NCBI GenBank assembly: GCA_947568835.1
Contig: OX387609.1
Span: 9,811,660-9,875,659 of the forward strand
DNA from: Protonemura montana
Taxonomy: Eukaryota; Arthropoda; Insecta; Plecoptera; Nemouridae
DNA: 64,000 nucleotides
Direction: 5' to 3'
The notes under the pieces are model-generated. The model saw nothing but the letters and a program-made list of their open reading frames with translations, had not been told where the DNA came from and made no database searches. Position 1 is the first letter of the stretch; each line of letters opens with the position of its first letter. Position numbers and translations under genes: made by a program. This document shows, piece after piece, positions 11,148 through 22,447 of this stretch.

Positions 11148-11925
11148 TTTAAACGACGCACTGTTTTGACAACGGGCCATGTGGCACTGGTCTTATGGCC
11201 TCGGTGAATGATGATGAGGATGTTGATGAACCTAGAAGGGAGGAGAGGAAACCCGGTGCTGGCAAGTAGCCTACTCCTGTCAAAGAGCACTAGGGTAACC
11301 GCTGGCTTCACGTCCCTTCCGAAGGACGGTACAACGCGGACAACAGGATTCCTCCACAAATCCATGCTGTCGAGAGGTTGATAAGCAAGGCGAGTGAAAT
11401 TGCTGCACTAACTTTCATCCATCCAACCTCTCTCCCGAACAGAACTGGTCATGTGTATGATGGTCGCCCATCCAATACCTGACCCAGCGCAGTGTTGCTT
11501 AACTTTCATCCCTCCAACCTCTCTCCCGAACAGAACTGGTCATGTGTATGATGGTCACCCATTCAATACCTGACTCAGCGCGGTGTTGCTTAACTTTCAT
11601 CCCTCCAACCTCTCTCCCGAACAGAACTGGCCATGTGTATGATGGTCACCCATCCAATACCTGACTCAGCGCAGTGTTGCTTAACTTTCATCCCTCCAAC
11701 CTCTCTCCCGAACAGAACTGGCCATGTGTATGATGGTCACCCATCCAATACCTGACCCAGCGCAGTGTTGATTAACTTTCATCCCTCCAACCTCTCTCCC
11801 GAACAGAACTGGTCATGTGTATGATGGTCGCCCATCCAATACCTGACCCAGTGCGGTGTTGCTTAACTTCAGGGACCTAACGAGAACCGGTGTTTCTAAC
11901 ACGCCAAACCGTTTAGTATTCTTTT
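11148..11925 (-). mobile_element. 5S-derived SINE with tandemly expanded head
   Basis: On the minus strand it reads: 5S-like head (ggttctcgt... gttaagcaacactgc... ggatgggtgacc), a unique body (cgacagcatggatttgtgg, ccgtccttcggaagggacg) and a 3' end with gtgcgtcgttta. Head similarity to metazoan 5S rRNA covers the internal promoter region. In this copy a 91-bp head segment is repeated five times. Confidence 0.8.
11410..11868 (-). repeat. 91-bp tandem array of the SINE head, 5 units
   Basis: The phrase aactttcatcc recurs at about 11,410, 11,501, 11,592, 11,683 and 11,774, an exact 91-bp period. Each unit keeps the ggtattggatgggtgacca-like block (reverse strand) corresponding to the 5S internal control region. 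Units differ by a few substitutions. Confidence 0.85.
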
Positions 11926-14295
11926 TATGACCGCAAAAAATGTGTCTAATACAAAAGAATATGAACGAACCTATGACCTTTCTTCTGACACACAGCGAAT
12001 AGCGACCGTCGATGACAGTTGAAAAAAATCTGACAAACGACTGATTTGCGATTTGACAGCGCCTTCTAAATCATTTCGCTGTCAGAACCAGTGTCAAATA
12101 AACAACTCAAACCGAAGTCGCAAATCCTTTTATTTGAAGTCAGATTTGTGTTTGTGATTTTGTGGTGCCATGTTTAATTGAATTTGTAAAAGTCACAAAC
12201 AATGACCTGTAATTATATGTAAGTGCAATCACTAACCGTTTTGCTCAAACGACAAGTATTATTATCCAAATGTACTTGATGCATATTCTATGACCATGTA
12301 GAAAGCACAGAGACCAAAAAAACGAATAAAGAATCGTACAACCATTATTTTTCTTTTACTCTTGCCCGTTTACCTACGGGAGAAAAACCGGGGAATCTAA
12401 GCTTCAACTAAAACTTAAATTTCAATTAAGTAGTCTTTTTAACTCGCATGCAAATGCATACAAAATAATAATACCTGCAGGAATAATAATTGCATATATT
12501 ATTATTGTAATTTAAAATATGCGAAATTAAACCTGGATAAAATAAGTTTCTAAACGAGGGTAATTTAAATATTCATTCAGACGAAATAATGTATAAATAA
12601 CGGCATAAACACCTGGAAAACTTTTAACGAGAAGAAAATAAAGACTATTTTAAAACCTCCATCATTCATATTTTTCAATTTTAGTTACCATCAAACCCGG
12701 CCATCTCCTGACAGCGAATCATAAAATGCCAATCCACAAACTCCAAGTTAAGTCCGTCAATAAAACCGAGAGGCTTCTCTAAAAAAAAAAGGCGAACGAC
12801 CAAAGTATTTGTTTTATGCCCTCTTTAAAGTGCTAAATGAAGAGATAACACCCGGCCAGTTAAAACGCAGTAAAAACTTTATTTCAGATCTTTTCCCTCG
12901 TGAATGAGATGCGAGAATTGAACGGGAAAAGTTTCCACCCCGCCTTGGGTCTGGTCGCGTTCGGGAAAAACAAAAAGACTGAATTTTGAAGCTACCTTCA
13001 AGTGGATTCAGTCTCGGAGTCGTCGAACGAACGCCGAACTTAAATCGAGTACTTAATTTAGTTCTATGTATTTGAGTAAAGATTAGTTGCCCGGCAAAAA
13101 TATCAAATATTGATAAAAAAAAAAGTGTTTCCAGAACGTCGTGGGATCACCGCGGGACCTGGCAAAGATTGGTAAGCAAATGGTAAGTGAAGATGTGTTT
13201 AAATTTGTATTTTTACCTCAAAAAAGCTGCAAAAACTCTCGTTAGAAGAAGAGAAAAAGTAGTTCGATGTTCGATCTAGATATCCACGAACCTCCAGGCA
13301 TTACGAGCACACGGACACATCTAACCATCAAAGTACGACCAGCAGGTCACGTGAGCTGTCCAAGCAAGCCGCCCAAGAAGGACTTGAGACATTCCACGCA
13401 TCGGGTCAATCCTACCGTTCAGATAGGGAGACAGCACCCGTATGCGGGCCTGACCAGAGGTCAACGAAGGGCTGAGAAGGAATCCGCTTGTGCTACCCGC
13501 GTTGGTGAATAAAGTAGCTGCGCATCTTTCTGGCGCAGGTCGCGGCTGGCCAAGCAAGATTTGCAATGCAAAGTAAGGTCCGAAGTTGAAAACACCAAAA
13601 AGTGCTCTGCAAATTTGGTGAAAATCAGAGCATTGTACAAAAAAATAAAAAATAAAACAGGAGTGATTACCTGGGGCATGTCAAATTGAAGATTTCGCTT
13701 CGCTGATCAATTATTCATTCCCTTTGTACTGAATTGTAGGAAAAATGCTAAATTATATATTATAAGGAATCTAAACAAAGAAAATTCATATGAATATGAT
13801 ATGAAATAACATAACACTTGCATTGTTCCGAGCGCTACAGTGTACTCATACACGATAAATTTCTTGAAAACACTCGCATAAAAACTGTCTTGACGCATGT
13901 CACTACATTTCAGTAAGGGTTCTTTATGAAATCTGTCGCGATATATCAAATAAAAGAACGGAAATAAAGAACTAAAGGCGCGCTTCTGTGCCGAGAAAAA
14001 ACGCGGCGGATTCAGGAGAATCGTCGAGTGCTCGATGGCAAATCTCGTGTCCCTGATCGGATTTCAGCTCGGAAAATACAGGGATTGAAGAGGCTAAGAC
14101 GGCATCGCTCTGAGAGCACGGATCAAGGCTCGAAGCAGGCAATCGGGAGATCGAGGAAGAGGGGAAAAAACGTGACATGAACATGGATTTGTGGTTGTTA
14201 GTTGCGTAGCGTTCAACTATTATTTGATGACGTCTGAACGAATAGATCGTTAAAATAGGAATCCCGTTACACCGACCACCTTGTTAAGAGATCAG
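11926..14295. other. Gene-poor AT-rich stretch
   Basis: Only the 48-nt exon candidate (13,135) and a weak open segment after atttcag at 12,888 (frame SLVNEMRELNGKSFHP... to TGA) were noted. Confidence 0.4.
13135..13182 (+). CDS. Possible 48-nt symmetric microexon
   Basis: A short segment lies between aaaagtgtttccag and a perfect gtaagt donor (atg|gtaagt). It is phase 0 at both ends and encodes NVVGSPRDLAKIGKQM. Symmetric microexons of this size are common in nervous-system genes. No partner exon was found, and chance splice-like sites are frequent over 64 kb. Confidence 0.22.
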
Positions 14296-14700
14296 GTGAG
14301 GTCGAACACGTGAAAGTTGCACTAGGGTAGAGTCACATGCCCAGTCGAACACGTGAAAGTTCCACTGGGACAGAGTTACATGCCCAGTCGAACACGTGAA
14401 AGTTGCACTGGGGCAGAGTCACATGCTAAGTCGAATACGTGAAAGTTGCACTGGGGCAGAGTCACATGCTAAGTCGAATACGTGAAAGTTGCACTGGGAC
14501 AGAATTACATGCCCAGTCGAACATGTGAAAGTTGCACTGGGGCAGAGTCACATGCCCAGTCGAACACTTGAAAGTTGCACTGGGGCAGAGTCACATGCCC
14601 AGTCGAACATGTGAAAGTTGCACTGGGGTAGAGTCACATACCCAGGCGAACACGTGAAAGTTGCACTGGGACGGAGTCACATAGCCAGTCTAACACGTAT
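14296..14700 (+). repeat. 43-bp minisatellite, array 1 (about 9 units)
   Basis: The unit contains gtcgaacacgtgaaagttgc, actggggcagagtcacatgc and cca. Most units hold the palindrome cacgtg; others have cacttg, catgtg or tacgtg. The right flank (cggggcagccaagtcgaata) matches a sequence at 48,398. The same unit makes the array at 41,985. Confidence 0.9.
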
Positions 14701-15058
14701 ATTACCCGAGGCACACCCGGGGCAGCCAAGTCGAATACGCTATTAAAAATGTAGCCTGTTTCTTGACTAAAAAAATAATACTATTTAGCAATAAAACTTA
14801 CAATATGCATAGCATTTTCATATTCTAACTACAACCACCTGCAAAGAGCGAACACACATGTAATGGGTCTACGCATGAGCTTAAGACAGACTTGCAATCA
14901 ACAATGATAACAATGCAGACCTGGCGGTCTATTCGCGGTGGAGTAGTTGTGTTCTGTTATCTATCAGTGACCATTGTTGTATGGTTGATTAAGAGCTGTC
15001 TGTCCGTCTATACGGGTGCAGCAAGGAGGGAAATCAATAAAGGGCTGTCGTATTGCAG

Positions 15059-15139
15059 GGAACCCGTGACCGGAGAAGATTCCACTGATTTCCGCTGCAA
15101 GCAACGCGTCATCCTTCAGGACTCGCCTAGAGGAAACTT
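15059..15139 (+). CDS. Possible 81-nt exon
   Basis: It lies after gtcgtattgcag and before a tt|gtaagg donor. The frame reads EPVTGEDSTDFRCKQRVILQ and DSPRGN with split codons at both ends, so its length is a multiple of three. The pyrimidine tract is weak. The same frame extends upstream through a possible membrane helix to an ATG at 14892. Confidence 0.17.
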
Positions 15140-15374
15140 GTAAGGTGTCCTAGCAATGTCAAACCACGACACGCTTGTGCAAGTGGCCCGTTGTTCGACA
15201 GCTTTGTCTTTAAAATATCGGTGATTTTCAGTGTGAGGCACTTTCAGGACGATTCTAAAAATGATTATAGCTATCTTAGGTGAAGTATTCAACCAATTAC
15301 AAACATAAATCGCTTTTTAGTTACCATTTAAACACATGGAAAGTTAAAACAATTTTAAACACTTTTGACATTTT

Positions 15375-15515
15375 ATTATTATGAACACTAAAACCGTCTC
15401 AAAAATTGATGCCCAAACGGGGACTCGAACCCCGATCTCCACCTATCGCGGGTGTTGCTCTAAACCATTGAGCTACTTGGACACTGGCTTTTTGAGACGA
15501 TTCTAGTGTATTTGA
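15375..15515. mobile_element. Foldback element carrying the tRNA-like sequence
   Basis: The tRNA-like segment lies between inverted copies of a sequence containing gaacactaaaaccgtctc, with a more degenerate right arm (ttttgagacgattctagtg). Two related elements at 28,160-28,260 and 28,318-28,412 share the arms and the gatgcccaaac/gtttgggcatc block. Confidence 0.5.
15410..15482 (-). tRNA. tRNA-like sequence (probable pseudogene) inside an inverted-repeat element
   Basis: The 73-nt minus-strand sequence folds as a tRNA. The acceptor stem is GTCCAAG/TTTGGGC with wobble pairs. The D arm is GCTC-loop-GAGC. The anticodon stem is CACC/GGTG with loop CGCGATA. The T arm is CGGGG-TTCGAGT-CCCCG with a canonical B box. 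Position 33 would be G rather than the invariant U, and the formal anticodon CGA does not fit well, so it is probably inactive. It is bracketed by gtctcaaaaa and tttttgagac, part of a repeat whose other copies near 28.2 and 28.35 kb lack the tRNA body. Confidence 0.5.
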
Positions 15516-15904
15516 TGAGATTGATATATTGATGGCTCAATAGTTCTATCAAATATACAGAAATAACGTTCTTAACTTAACTTTACCAGAAGCCGTCTTG
15601 CAAGCATGTTCAGTCCCAGTCGCAGTCCTTTGTGCAGAGTGCATCGACCCGTGGGTCTTCACGTCGCGACCAATGATCGTTGAGCAATTATGCACTTGAC
15701 TGCGCTCAGGCCCAGAGTGTTTTAGAGAGAGAGTTCTAGTAACCGCCTTCTCGATATCAACGTCAAAATTACACCAAGAAGCGCTCCAATTATCTGTGTA
15801 TTGAACGTTTTGTTCTAAGTACCTACATTGTATTTGCTTAATGAATGCATTGATTATTGGTATCTAAAGACTCGCGTAGTAATTTAAGCAAAACCGTCAT
15901 CTAT

Positions 15905-16108
15905 ACCGAACAGAACTGGTCATAAGTATGTTGGTCACCCATCCAATACCGGACTCAGTGCAGTGTTGCTTAACTACGGTGATCTCACGAGAATCGGTGA
16001 TGCCAACACGCCAAACCGTTTGGTGGTCACCCATCTAATACCTGACTCAACGCAGTGTTGCTTAACTTCGGTTATCTCACGAGGACTGGTGTTACCCACG
16101 CGCCAAAA
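15905..16108 (-). mobile_element. 5S-derived SINE, double-headed partial copy
   Basis: Two successive 5S-like heads are present on the minus strand, each with the gttaagcaacactg and gggtgaccacc blocks. The body is missing. The same double-head arrangement occurs at 30,985-31,195. Confidence 0.7.
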
Positions 16109-16690
16109 GAATATTTGCTTTTAATATTTGCTTGCAGTAAAGAAAAAATAAATATGCTAACAATTGTATCAATTTTGAACCGTAGGGATTTAAGCCGGAT
16201 ACCAGGAAATCATCTGCGCTCGCATTCAAAACGAGATGCAAATAGTGATTAAATCGTTGGCACTTGTACGGGACGGTTCCAGCCTAGCAACTACTGCTTT
16301 GAGTCCATCACGCTCCAGTAATGAGGCTGAATCTTTCATCTCCCGTCCGCTTCGCGCAGGGCGCCTGCGTGGAGAACGACAGGCAAAGGGCAAAGGTCGA
16401 GTCCTTCGAGACTCGGTGATTAATAGCTAAGCAAAGGAAGTGGTCTTAGCGTCAGAGGGAGAAAGATGATTTGGAGTGAAACTTTCTTTGGCATTTCTAT
16501 TTATCGGTACTTTTTTTTTCGGATGAATACCAAGCAATCAAAGGGTGCTAGGAGGAAAGTAATCATTTTTTTCTCCGATTCGTTGGTGGATGATAAGTTA
16601 TTTGGTGGCTGGGAAATATTTCTTTCAGAACACGATTCATATTCTTGTAATCGCCTCAAAGCTACTACTCGTGCGAACTATTGCGTAAAT

Positions 16691-16996
16691 TACAAACGGT
16701 TTCGCGTGTTGGAAACACCGATTCTCGTGAGATAACCGAAGTTGAAGGTGAGAGGTTAAAGGAATTGAAGCTAGTACAGCTTCATTCGTCTCGCTTATCA
16801 ACCTCTCGACAGCATGGATTTGTGGAGGACTCCTGTTGTTCGCGTTGTACCGTCCTTCGGAAGGGACGTTAAGCCGATGGTCCCCTTGGTGCTCTTCGAC
16901 AGGATTGGGCTACGTGCCGGCATCGGGTTTTCCCTCCTTTCTTCTATGTGAGACCAGTGCCACATGGTCATATGTTAAAACAGTGCGTCGTTAAAC
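16691..16996 (+). mobile_element. 5S-derived SINE copy
   Basis: It starts with the aaacggtttcgcgtgttgga head, skips part of the 5S region, then carries the body (ctcgacagcatggatttgtg) and the 3' end (cagtgcgtcgttaaacacc). Confidence 0.75.
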
Positions 16997-17584
16997 ACCT
17001 CAAATCAGTTAGTTAATAAAAACGAATTTAAAAATGTACTTGCACAATTACCTGCTGATTCAAAGTTATTTCTCGTATTGATGACATTTTTAAACACCTT
17101 TGAAAGCTCCTAAATTAAGTTCAGTCTACTTTTGGCTGCAAAATATTGGTCCAATGGTAACTCAACCATTCAAAAGTTCCATATAAAAGCCAAACATTTT
17201 CCCCAGGCCTACACACCCCGTGCAAGTTGGTAATAGAATTCCACCAAACTTTGTAGAAATATGTTAAGCAACTTTTGAAATGTAGCATTGCTCAAGTTTT
17301 ACATATGCAGACGTTCTTTTATCATTTCGAAACTTGCATTCGGGTCTTATTTCGAGACCGCCTGGATACTTCAGACAAATTCAGAAAAAAGCGAACTAAT
17401 TTTGTTCTTTTTTCTCAAAGCAAAAAACAAAAAACGGGCGGAAAAAGAATACAAAATGAACACGCAACGAAAACAAATGAAATGTAGTCATAGAAAAAGT
17501 TTGCTGAGGTCTAATTTGCTATGTCTTTTAATCTTGAATTAGGCTTTTAGCCAGCGTAAAACACCTGAATGTTTGGTGCGTTTC

Positions 17585-17760
17585 AAAAACTTAGGGACCG
17601 GATCCACTTAGCCGAGTTCAAACCAAACCCCATAAATGTGGGGGTAAAGTTGTTATCACCATGGTAACAACCTATGACATTCTGGAAACACCGCTTGTGA
17701 TTGGCTAGTCATCTTTCAGCACCGAGATTAAACTTAAACTATCCTTTGTGGTTCGCGGCG
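17585..17760. repeat. Dispersed repeat family E, copy 1
   Basis: It shares taaagttgttatcaccatgg, a conserved order of blocks, and a C/G-rich stem (accccataaatgtggggg) with the copy at 50,645-50,815, where the C-rich block has grown to a 22-base poly-C. Confidence 0.55.
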
Positions 17761-17796
17761 CTAGTTGCACTTTGTTTTCAAGTTATCAAGTGACAG

Positions 17797-18395
17797 TCAG
17801 GAGGGTCTTTGTTCGATTCATGTCCATCTTGTCAGGTGTCAACATTTCAACCCGTCTCGACTCGACCATCTAAGCTGTGTTGCCAACTCACGTACCTACC
17901 CCACCACTTCCCATCAGGAGGGTCTTTGTTCGATTCATGTCCATCTTGTCAGGTGTCAACATTTCAACCCGTCTCGACTCGACCATCTAAGCTGTGTTAC
18001 CAACTCAAGTACCTACCCCCACCCTTTCACATCAGGAGGGTCTTTGTTCGATTCATGTCCATCTTGTCAGGTGTCAACATTTTCAACCCGTCTCGACTCG
18101 ACCATCTAAGCTGTGTTGCCAACCCACGTACCTACCACCACCCTTTCCCATCAGGAGGGTCTTTGTTCGATTCATGTCCATCTTGTCTGGTGTCAACATT
18201 TCAACCCGTCTCGACTCGACCATCTAAGCTGTGTTGCCAACTCACGTACCTACCCCCACCCCTTCCCATCAGAAGGGTCTTTGTTTGATACATGTCCATC
18301 TTGACAGGTGTCAACATTTCAACCCGTCTCGACTCGACCATCTAAGCTGTGTTGCCAACTCACTTACCTACCCCCACCCCTTCCCATCAGGTAAA
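17797..18395 (+). repeat. 117-119-bp tandem repeat, 5 units
   Basis: gaccatctaagctgtgttgc recurs at about 17,864, 17,981, 18,100, 18,218 and 18,335. Units contain caggagggtctttgttcgat and ggtgtcaacatttcaacccg. All three frames are mostly open, so the apparent ORFs here are repeat artefacts. Confidence 0.9.
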
Positions 18396-21300
18396 AACCA
18401 GAAATAAAATTGCAATGCATACCCTCTGTAAAAGATACATTCGATAACGCAGCCAAATCAATCAATTCTGACAGCTGACATGTTTTACAGGGAAATATTG
18501 ACTTCTATAAATGTCTGAACAAAGACCCATGGTTGCAAATCAATTAAACTAAGTTTCTGGGACACATTATAACTGCACGTGCATGTCCCATTTCATTCAG
18601 TTGAAAAAACCAACCCTAAGACAACTAAATCCAATGTTTTCCCATTTTCAATCCATCACGAATCACGGCCAAGTGGATTAAACTCGATCCCCTTGAAGTT
18701 AAACCTACTACACCCGATCCGGGCTTATTGTCTCCCAAATTATCGACATCTCGTCCACTGGATACGTATCTGGAATCCGATTCCCGAAAATCGAAGCGCA
18801 CGCAGCCAAAACAAAATCCAATCAACTCAGTTCAACAGCACAACACGCCGTACCGCACCAGAATCAAGCAGGCACAATCTCGTTATTATCCAACATGCCC
18901 GTTATATTGAAAATTCATCGCCGAAAATGATATTGGAAAAGCGCGAGCGATAAAAAAAGAAAAAACCGCGTGAAGAAAAGCGATCTGGAAAAACATGAAG
19001 CGCAATCTTCGGAAAATGTCTCGCGTGTTTTTCCGGCGGCGAAGTGAGGCTGGTGCTGCCGAGAAAATGTTTCAGGTGGCGGGGGAATATGTCCGGGAGC
19101 GGGACGGGACGGGGGCATTTCTTTTGGAAAAGCGCCACTTTAAGACGGCTCAAGACTATGGGAAGATTTAGTTGAGAATTAATGGCGTTCTTTTCAAGCG
19201 ATACATTTACAAGAGGATCGGTTTTAAGCGACTCGCAAACTTTCATTGAAGAAACAAAATAGTATTTACTGTTTTTGAATAAAAACCATTTCGGCATTTT
19301 GTTTAAAATTTGAAAAAATAGCCAGCAAAAGTCATCGGGAGAAGGGATCAATCAATTAAGGTCTACCTGAAGCGCTACCACACAAGTGTCGGTTACAACT
19401 CTCTCCTCGACAGAGCCTCTAGAGATGGAACGGTCTTACAAAAAACACAGTGGATAATTTTAAAAAAAAATGTGTGATTTAAACTTGTCTTTTAAATATT
19501 TTACCTCTACTTAGCAATCAAATCTGTACAAAACCTACAAACCCCTGTAGCAACTACTGGACATATAACCTGCATTGACCCTGGAATAGCAACCCAACGT
19601 GTACATGATCCCTTCCCAGTTCTGGATATAAGTTCCTCAGTTGACACCAAACAAAAATTTGACTATGATACGATATGAAAAATGAAAAGAGTATTCTCAA
19701 TACACAAAGGCAGTTCGATCTCATAGGGAATTATTTCTAGGCAATTGTAAAATGTTTCAAATTATAAAAGAATACAATTTCCCGGACAATTTTCACTGCT
19801 GTCAAGCGTAAGAAACTTTAAGAAAAAACTCTACAACATCGTCATTTTTTTATCGCCTACTTGTAATGGAAATCAATTTCAACGACAGCCGCGCGTATCG
19901 CTTCCTGCACCCTTTTCCCGCCCGGAAAAGCGCCACGGTTGACTTTTCCACTTAACCCTTTGCAAGGGGCTTTTCTTTATCGCTTTCCCACCACGCGAGT
20001 ACGTTAATAAAACATCAATTGTTATCTACCCACGTATCGTGTGTCGCCTCTTTGTTTCCTATTGGTCGCCTCGAGAGGGGCACAAGATAGCGCATGTCAC
20101 GGACCTAGAGTTAAGTGACCCTCTCAGAGTTAAGTCGCTGTCGTTTCTAAAACTACCCCCCTATGATCCTCGTGAATAAGGCAGTAAAAACGGCGATCGA
20201 AAGGTCTGAACTGTCAAATGTTTATGTGACATTATGGCAAAGTGTTATGCTTTCAACACGAGGGCAGGCAAGAAAGTGACTGCCACAGTCAAAACTTGAC
20301 ATGGTTTCGCAAGGAAATGGTAATTTAAGAGATAAATTTTAGGGCTAGTTTGACGATATCCAGTTAAATAAGCAAAGAGGTTAAGAATTAAGATAATAAA
20401 AGAAGAATCATAATTTAAGTATCAGTTTGGCTGTGACGATGTAGATCAATCTTTAACTGGCGGTTACCTTTTTAAAAGAACTTTTTAAAACTGACAGTTT
20501 ACTTTAAAATTTGTCTGCTAACCTGACGAGTATCAAAAAGTAAACGCAGTGTAGCAATTCGTAATGACAACAATTTGCGGTTCAATGTTTCAATGCTAAA
20601 AGTACTAGAATGTACTAGAATTTTACATAACTTCAACGCCCAACATATATAGTGTGCTGATGAAATTCCCATCCAGCCTTCAAGCCTGTGAAAGGAGCAG
20701 CACTAGGCATGAGACCTCTCAAGATGAAATGTAGTCAGAACCAGACACGGCCCTGAAGATGCTAGCTCGATACTCTGTGGCTTACCGTGTGCGATTGGTG
20801 TTGAGTGAATTCAAAACAAATGCATGTTTGTCTTACCTGGAACAGAGAAGAGAGAAATTTGTTAAAAACTGGTTCGAGGATTCAACTCGTCAGAATAAAT
20901 AAAGTCACATAAGTTCGATAAAAACAATGTAGATTGTAAATAAGTTGAGTTTATAACAACTATTATTTAAGAATTCTGTCAATGACACTGGAAAAGAAAC
21001 CCCAAGCATGGGCTTCCTTGATTGCAAGCTGCAAGAACGAAATGTGAGTGATTACAAGCTCTTATTAGGCTGCTGTAGAAAAACAAGCAAGTGAAGGTAG
21101 GACAAGTGAAGGTACGGCAGGAACGGTCCACAATCTTCAGCCAATCGTTAACCATACGGGCTTTCTTTGCTGAAAGCTACTTCGGTTTTCAGACATTAAT
21201 ATGCTGTATTTAATACCTAGTTTAAAAACATATACATATTTAGAACTAAGTTTTCAAACACTATGTAAATGTCAGCTAGCTTCACCCAAAATTAACTAAA

Positions 21301-22157
21301 GACCAATTTTACAACCTTTGGTTGCCTATTTAAAAGGTCACTTGCAAGAATATTGATATTTTTTGTTTATGCTTAGAGTATTTAAAGAAGGTAGTAAGGA
21401 AGGCAGTTTAGGAAGGTAGGAGGGTAGTATTTTAAGGAATTTGAAACTAAAATTCGAAAATTTCAAAGTTATTTTGATTTTAAAACGTCTTGAATTTGAA
21501 AAATACTGGAATTAAAAAAAAACTCCAGATCTTTACCATTACCTGATGAAAAATAAATTTATATCCAATCAAAGTTCTTGTTCAGCATTTAAAACCCTTG
21601 TTCGAATCGTCTTCCACCCAACAAGTGGCACGCAACGGCGGCAAGTTCATAACACGCTATGAAATTATATTCCCGCCCATACATTCCCAATTTACGCTTT
21701 GCATCCCCCCCCCCCCCCCCCGAAACCCCCCTTCACAGTCTAGCGATTAAAGCAAACTTTTCCAACGGGCCGAGAATCGCGGCTCGAAACATTGCCGCCA
21801 ACTTCACCCATTACACGTTGAGATATTTTCATCCTTGCGTTTCCATTGGGCTGTGAAGACGTTCTTTTTTTTTAATGTCGTACAATTTTGCTCGTCTAAT
21901 TACGAGGCGCAATTACAACACTGGTGCAGGAATTAAATTAAGATGAAACAAGTGCTATCAATCAATAGGTTGTAATGGAGAAACTTGCGCAGCGTTGTCT
22001 ACCAAAAAGAACTTGTGGTTAAATTAACCAGTTATTAAAAAATAATTTTCAGAAGTGGGATTTTTATGCTAAAAAAAGTCAAATTTTCCAAGCATGGTTT
22101 GTCTTCATTAAATTTGGGACTTAACAAAGCTGTTGACAGCTGGCTGGAAAGAGCGTA
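18396..22157. other. Gene-free AT-rich stretch
   Basis: I see no supportable gene. It contains a purine-rich GGAAAA/CpG patch (18.93-19.14 kb), a repeated gagttaagt motif at about 20,110, and a poly-C tract. Confidence 0.4.
21705..21721 (+). repeat. Poly-C tract (17)
   Basis: Seventeen consecutive C, followed after gaaa by a further C run. Confidence 0.9.
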
Positions 22158-22447
22158 CACTGCGCCGAGTCAGGTATTGGATGGTTGACCATCATACACA
22201 TGACGGGAGAGAAGTTGGAGTGATGAAAGTTAGTACAGCAACTTCACTCGCCTTGCGTATCAACCTCTCGACATCATGGATTTGTGGAGGAATCCTGTTG
22301 TTCGAGGTGTACCGTCCTTCGGAAGAGACGTTAAGCCAGTGGTCCCCTTGGTGCTATTCTACGAGAGAAGGCTACGTGCCGGCACCGGATAACCCTCTTC
22401 TTTTCTATGTGCAGCGCCCGTTGTTATAACAGTGCGTCGTTAAGCAC
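22158..22447 (+). mobile_element. 5S-derived SINE, 5'-truncated
   Basis: It begins within the head (gtcaggtattggatggttga), continues through the body with several substitutions, and ends at cagtgcgtcgttaagcac. Confidence 0.75.

Noticed and set aside
12888-12992. Open frame after a strong atttcag acceptor-like site (LVNEMRELNGKSFHPALGLV)
   Set aside because: No donor or partner exon, and the sequence is of the common gggaaaag-rich composition.
14296-14700. CRISPR-like appearance of the 43-bp array
   Set aside because: Units are directly abutting with no unique spacers, and the DNA is clearly from an animal nuclear genome.
14892-15143. 83-codon ORF with a possible membrane helix (VVVFCYLSVTIVVWLI)
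   Set aside because: A single helix in an isolated ORF is weak evidence; only its last part is kept as a low-confidence exon candidate.
17765-18304. Cys/Ser/Pro-rich ORFs (114-159 codons)
   Set aside because: They are read-through of the 117-bp tandem repeat; three frames are open in parallel.
20788-20838. Minus-strand 51-nt segment between ttctctgttccag and a gtaagc donor
   Set aside because: Open frame VRQTCICFEFTQHQSHT is short and unremarkable, and no phase-matching partner was found.
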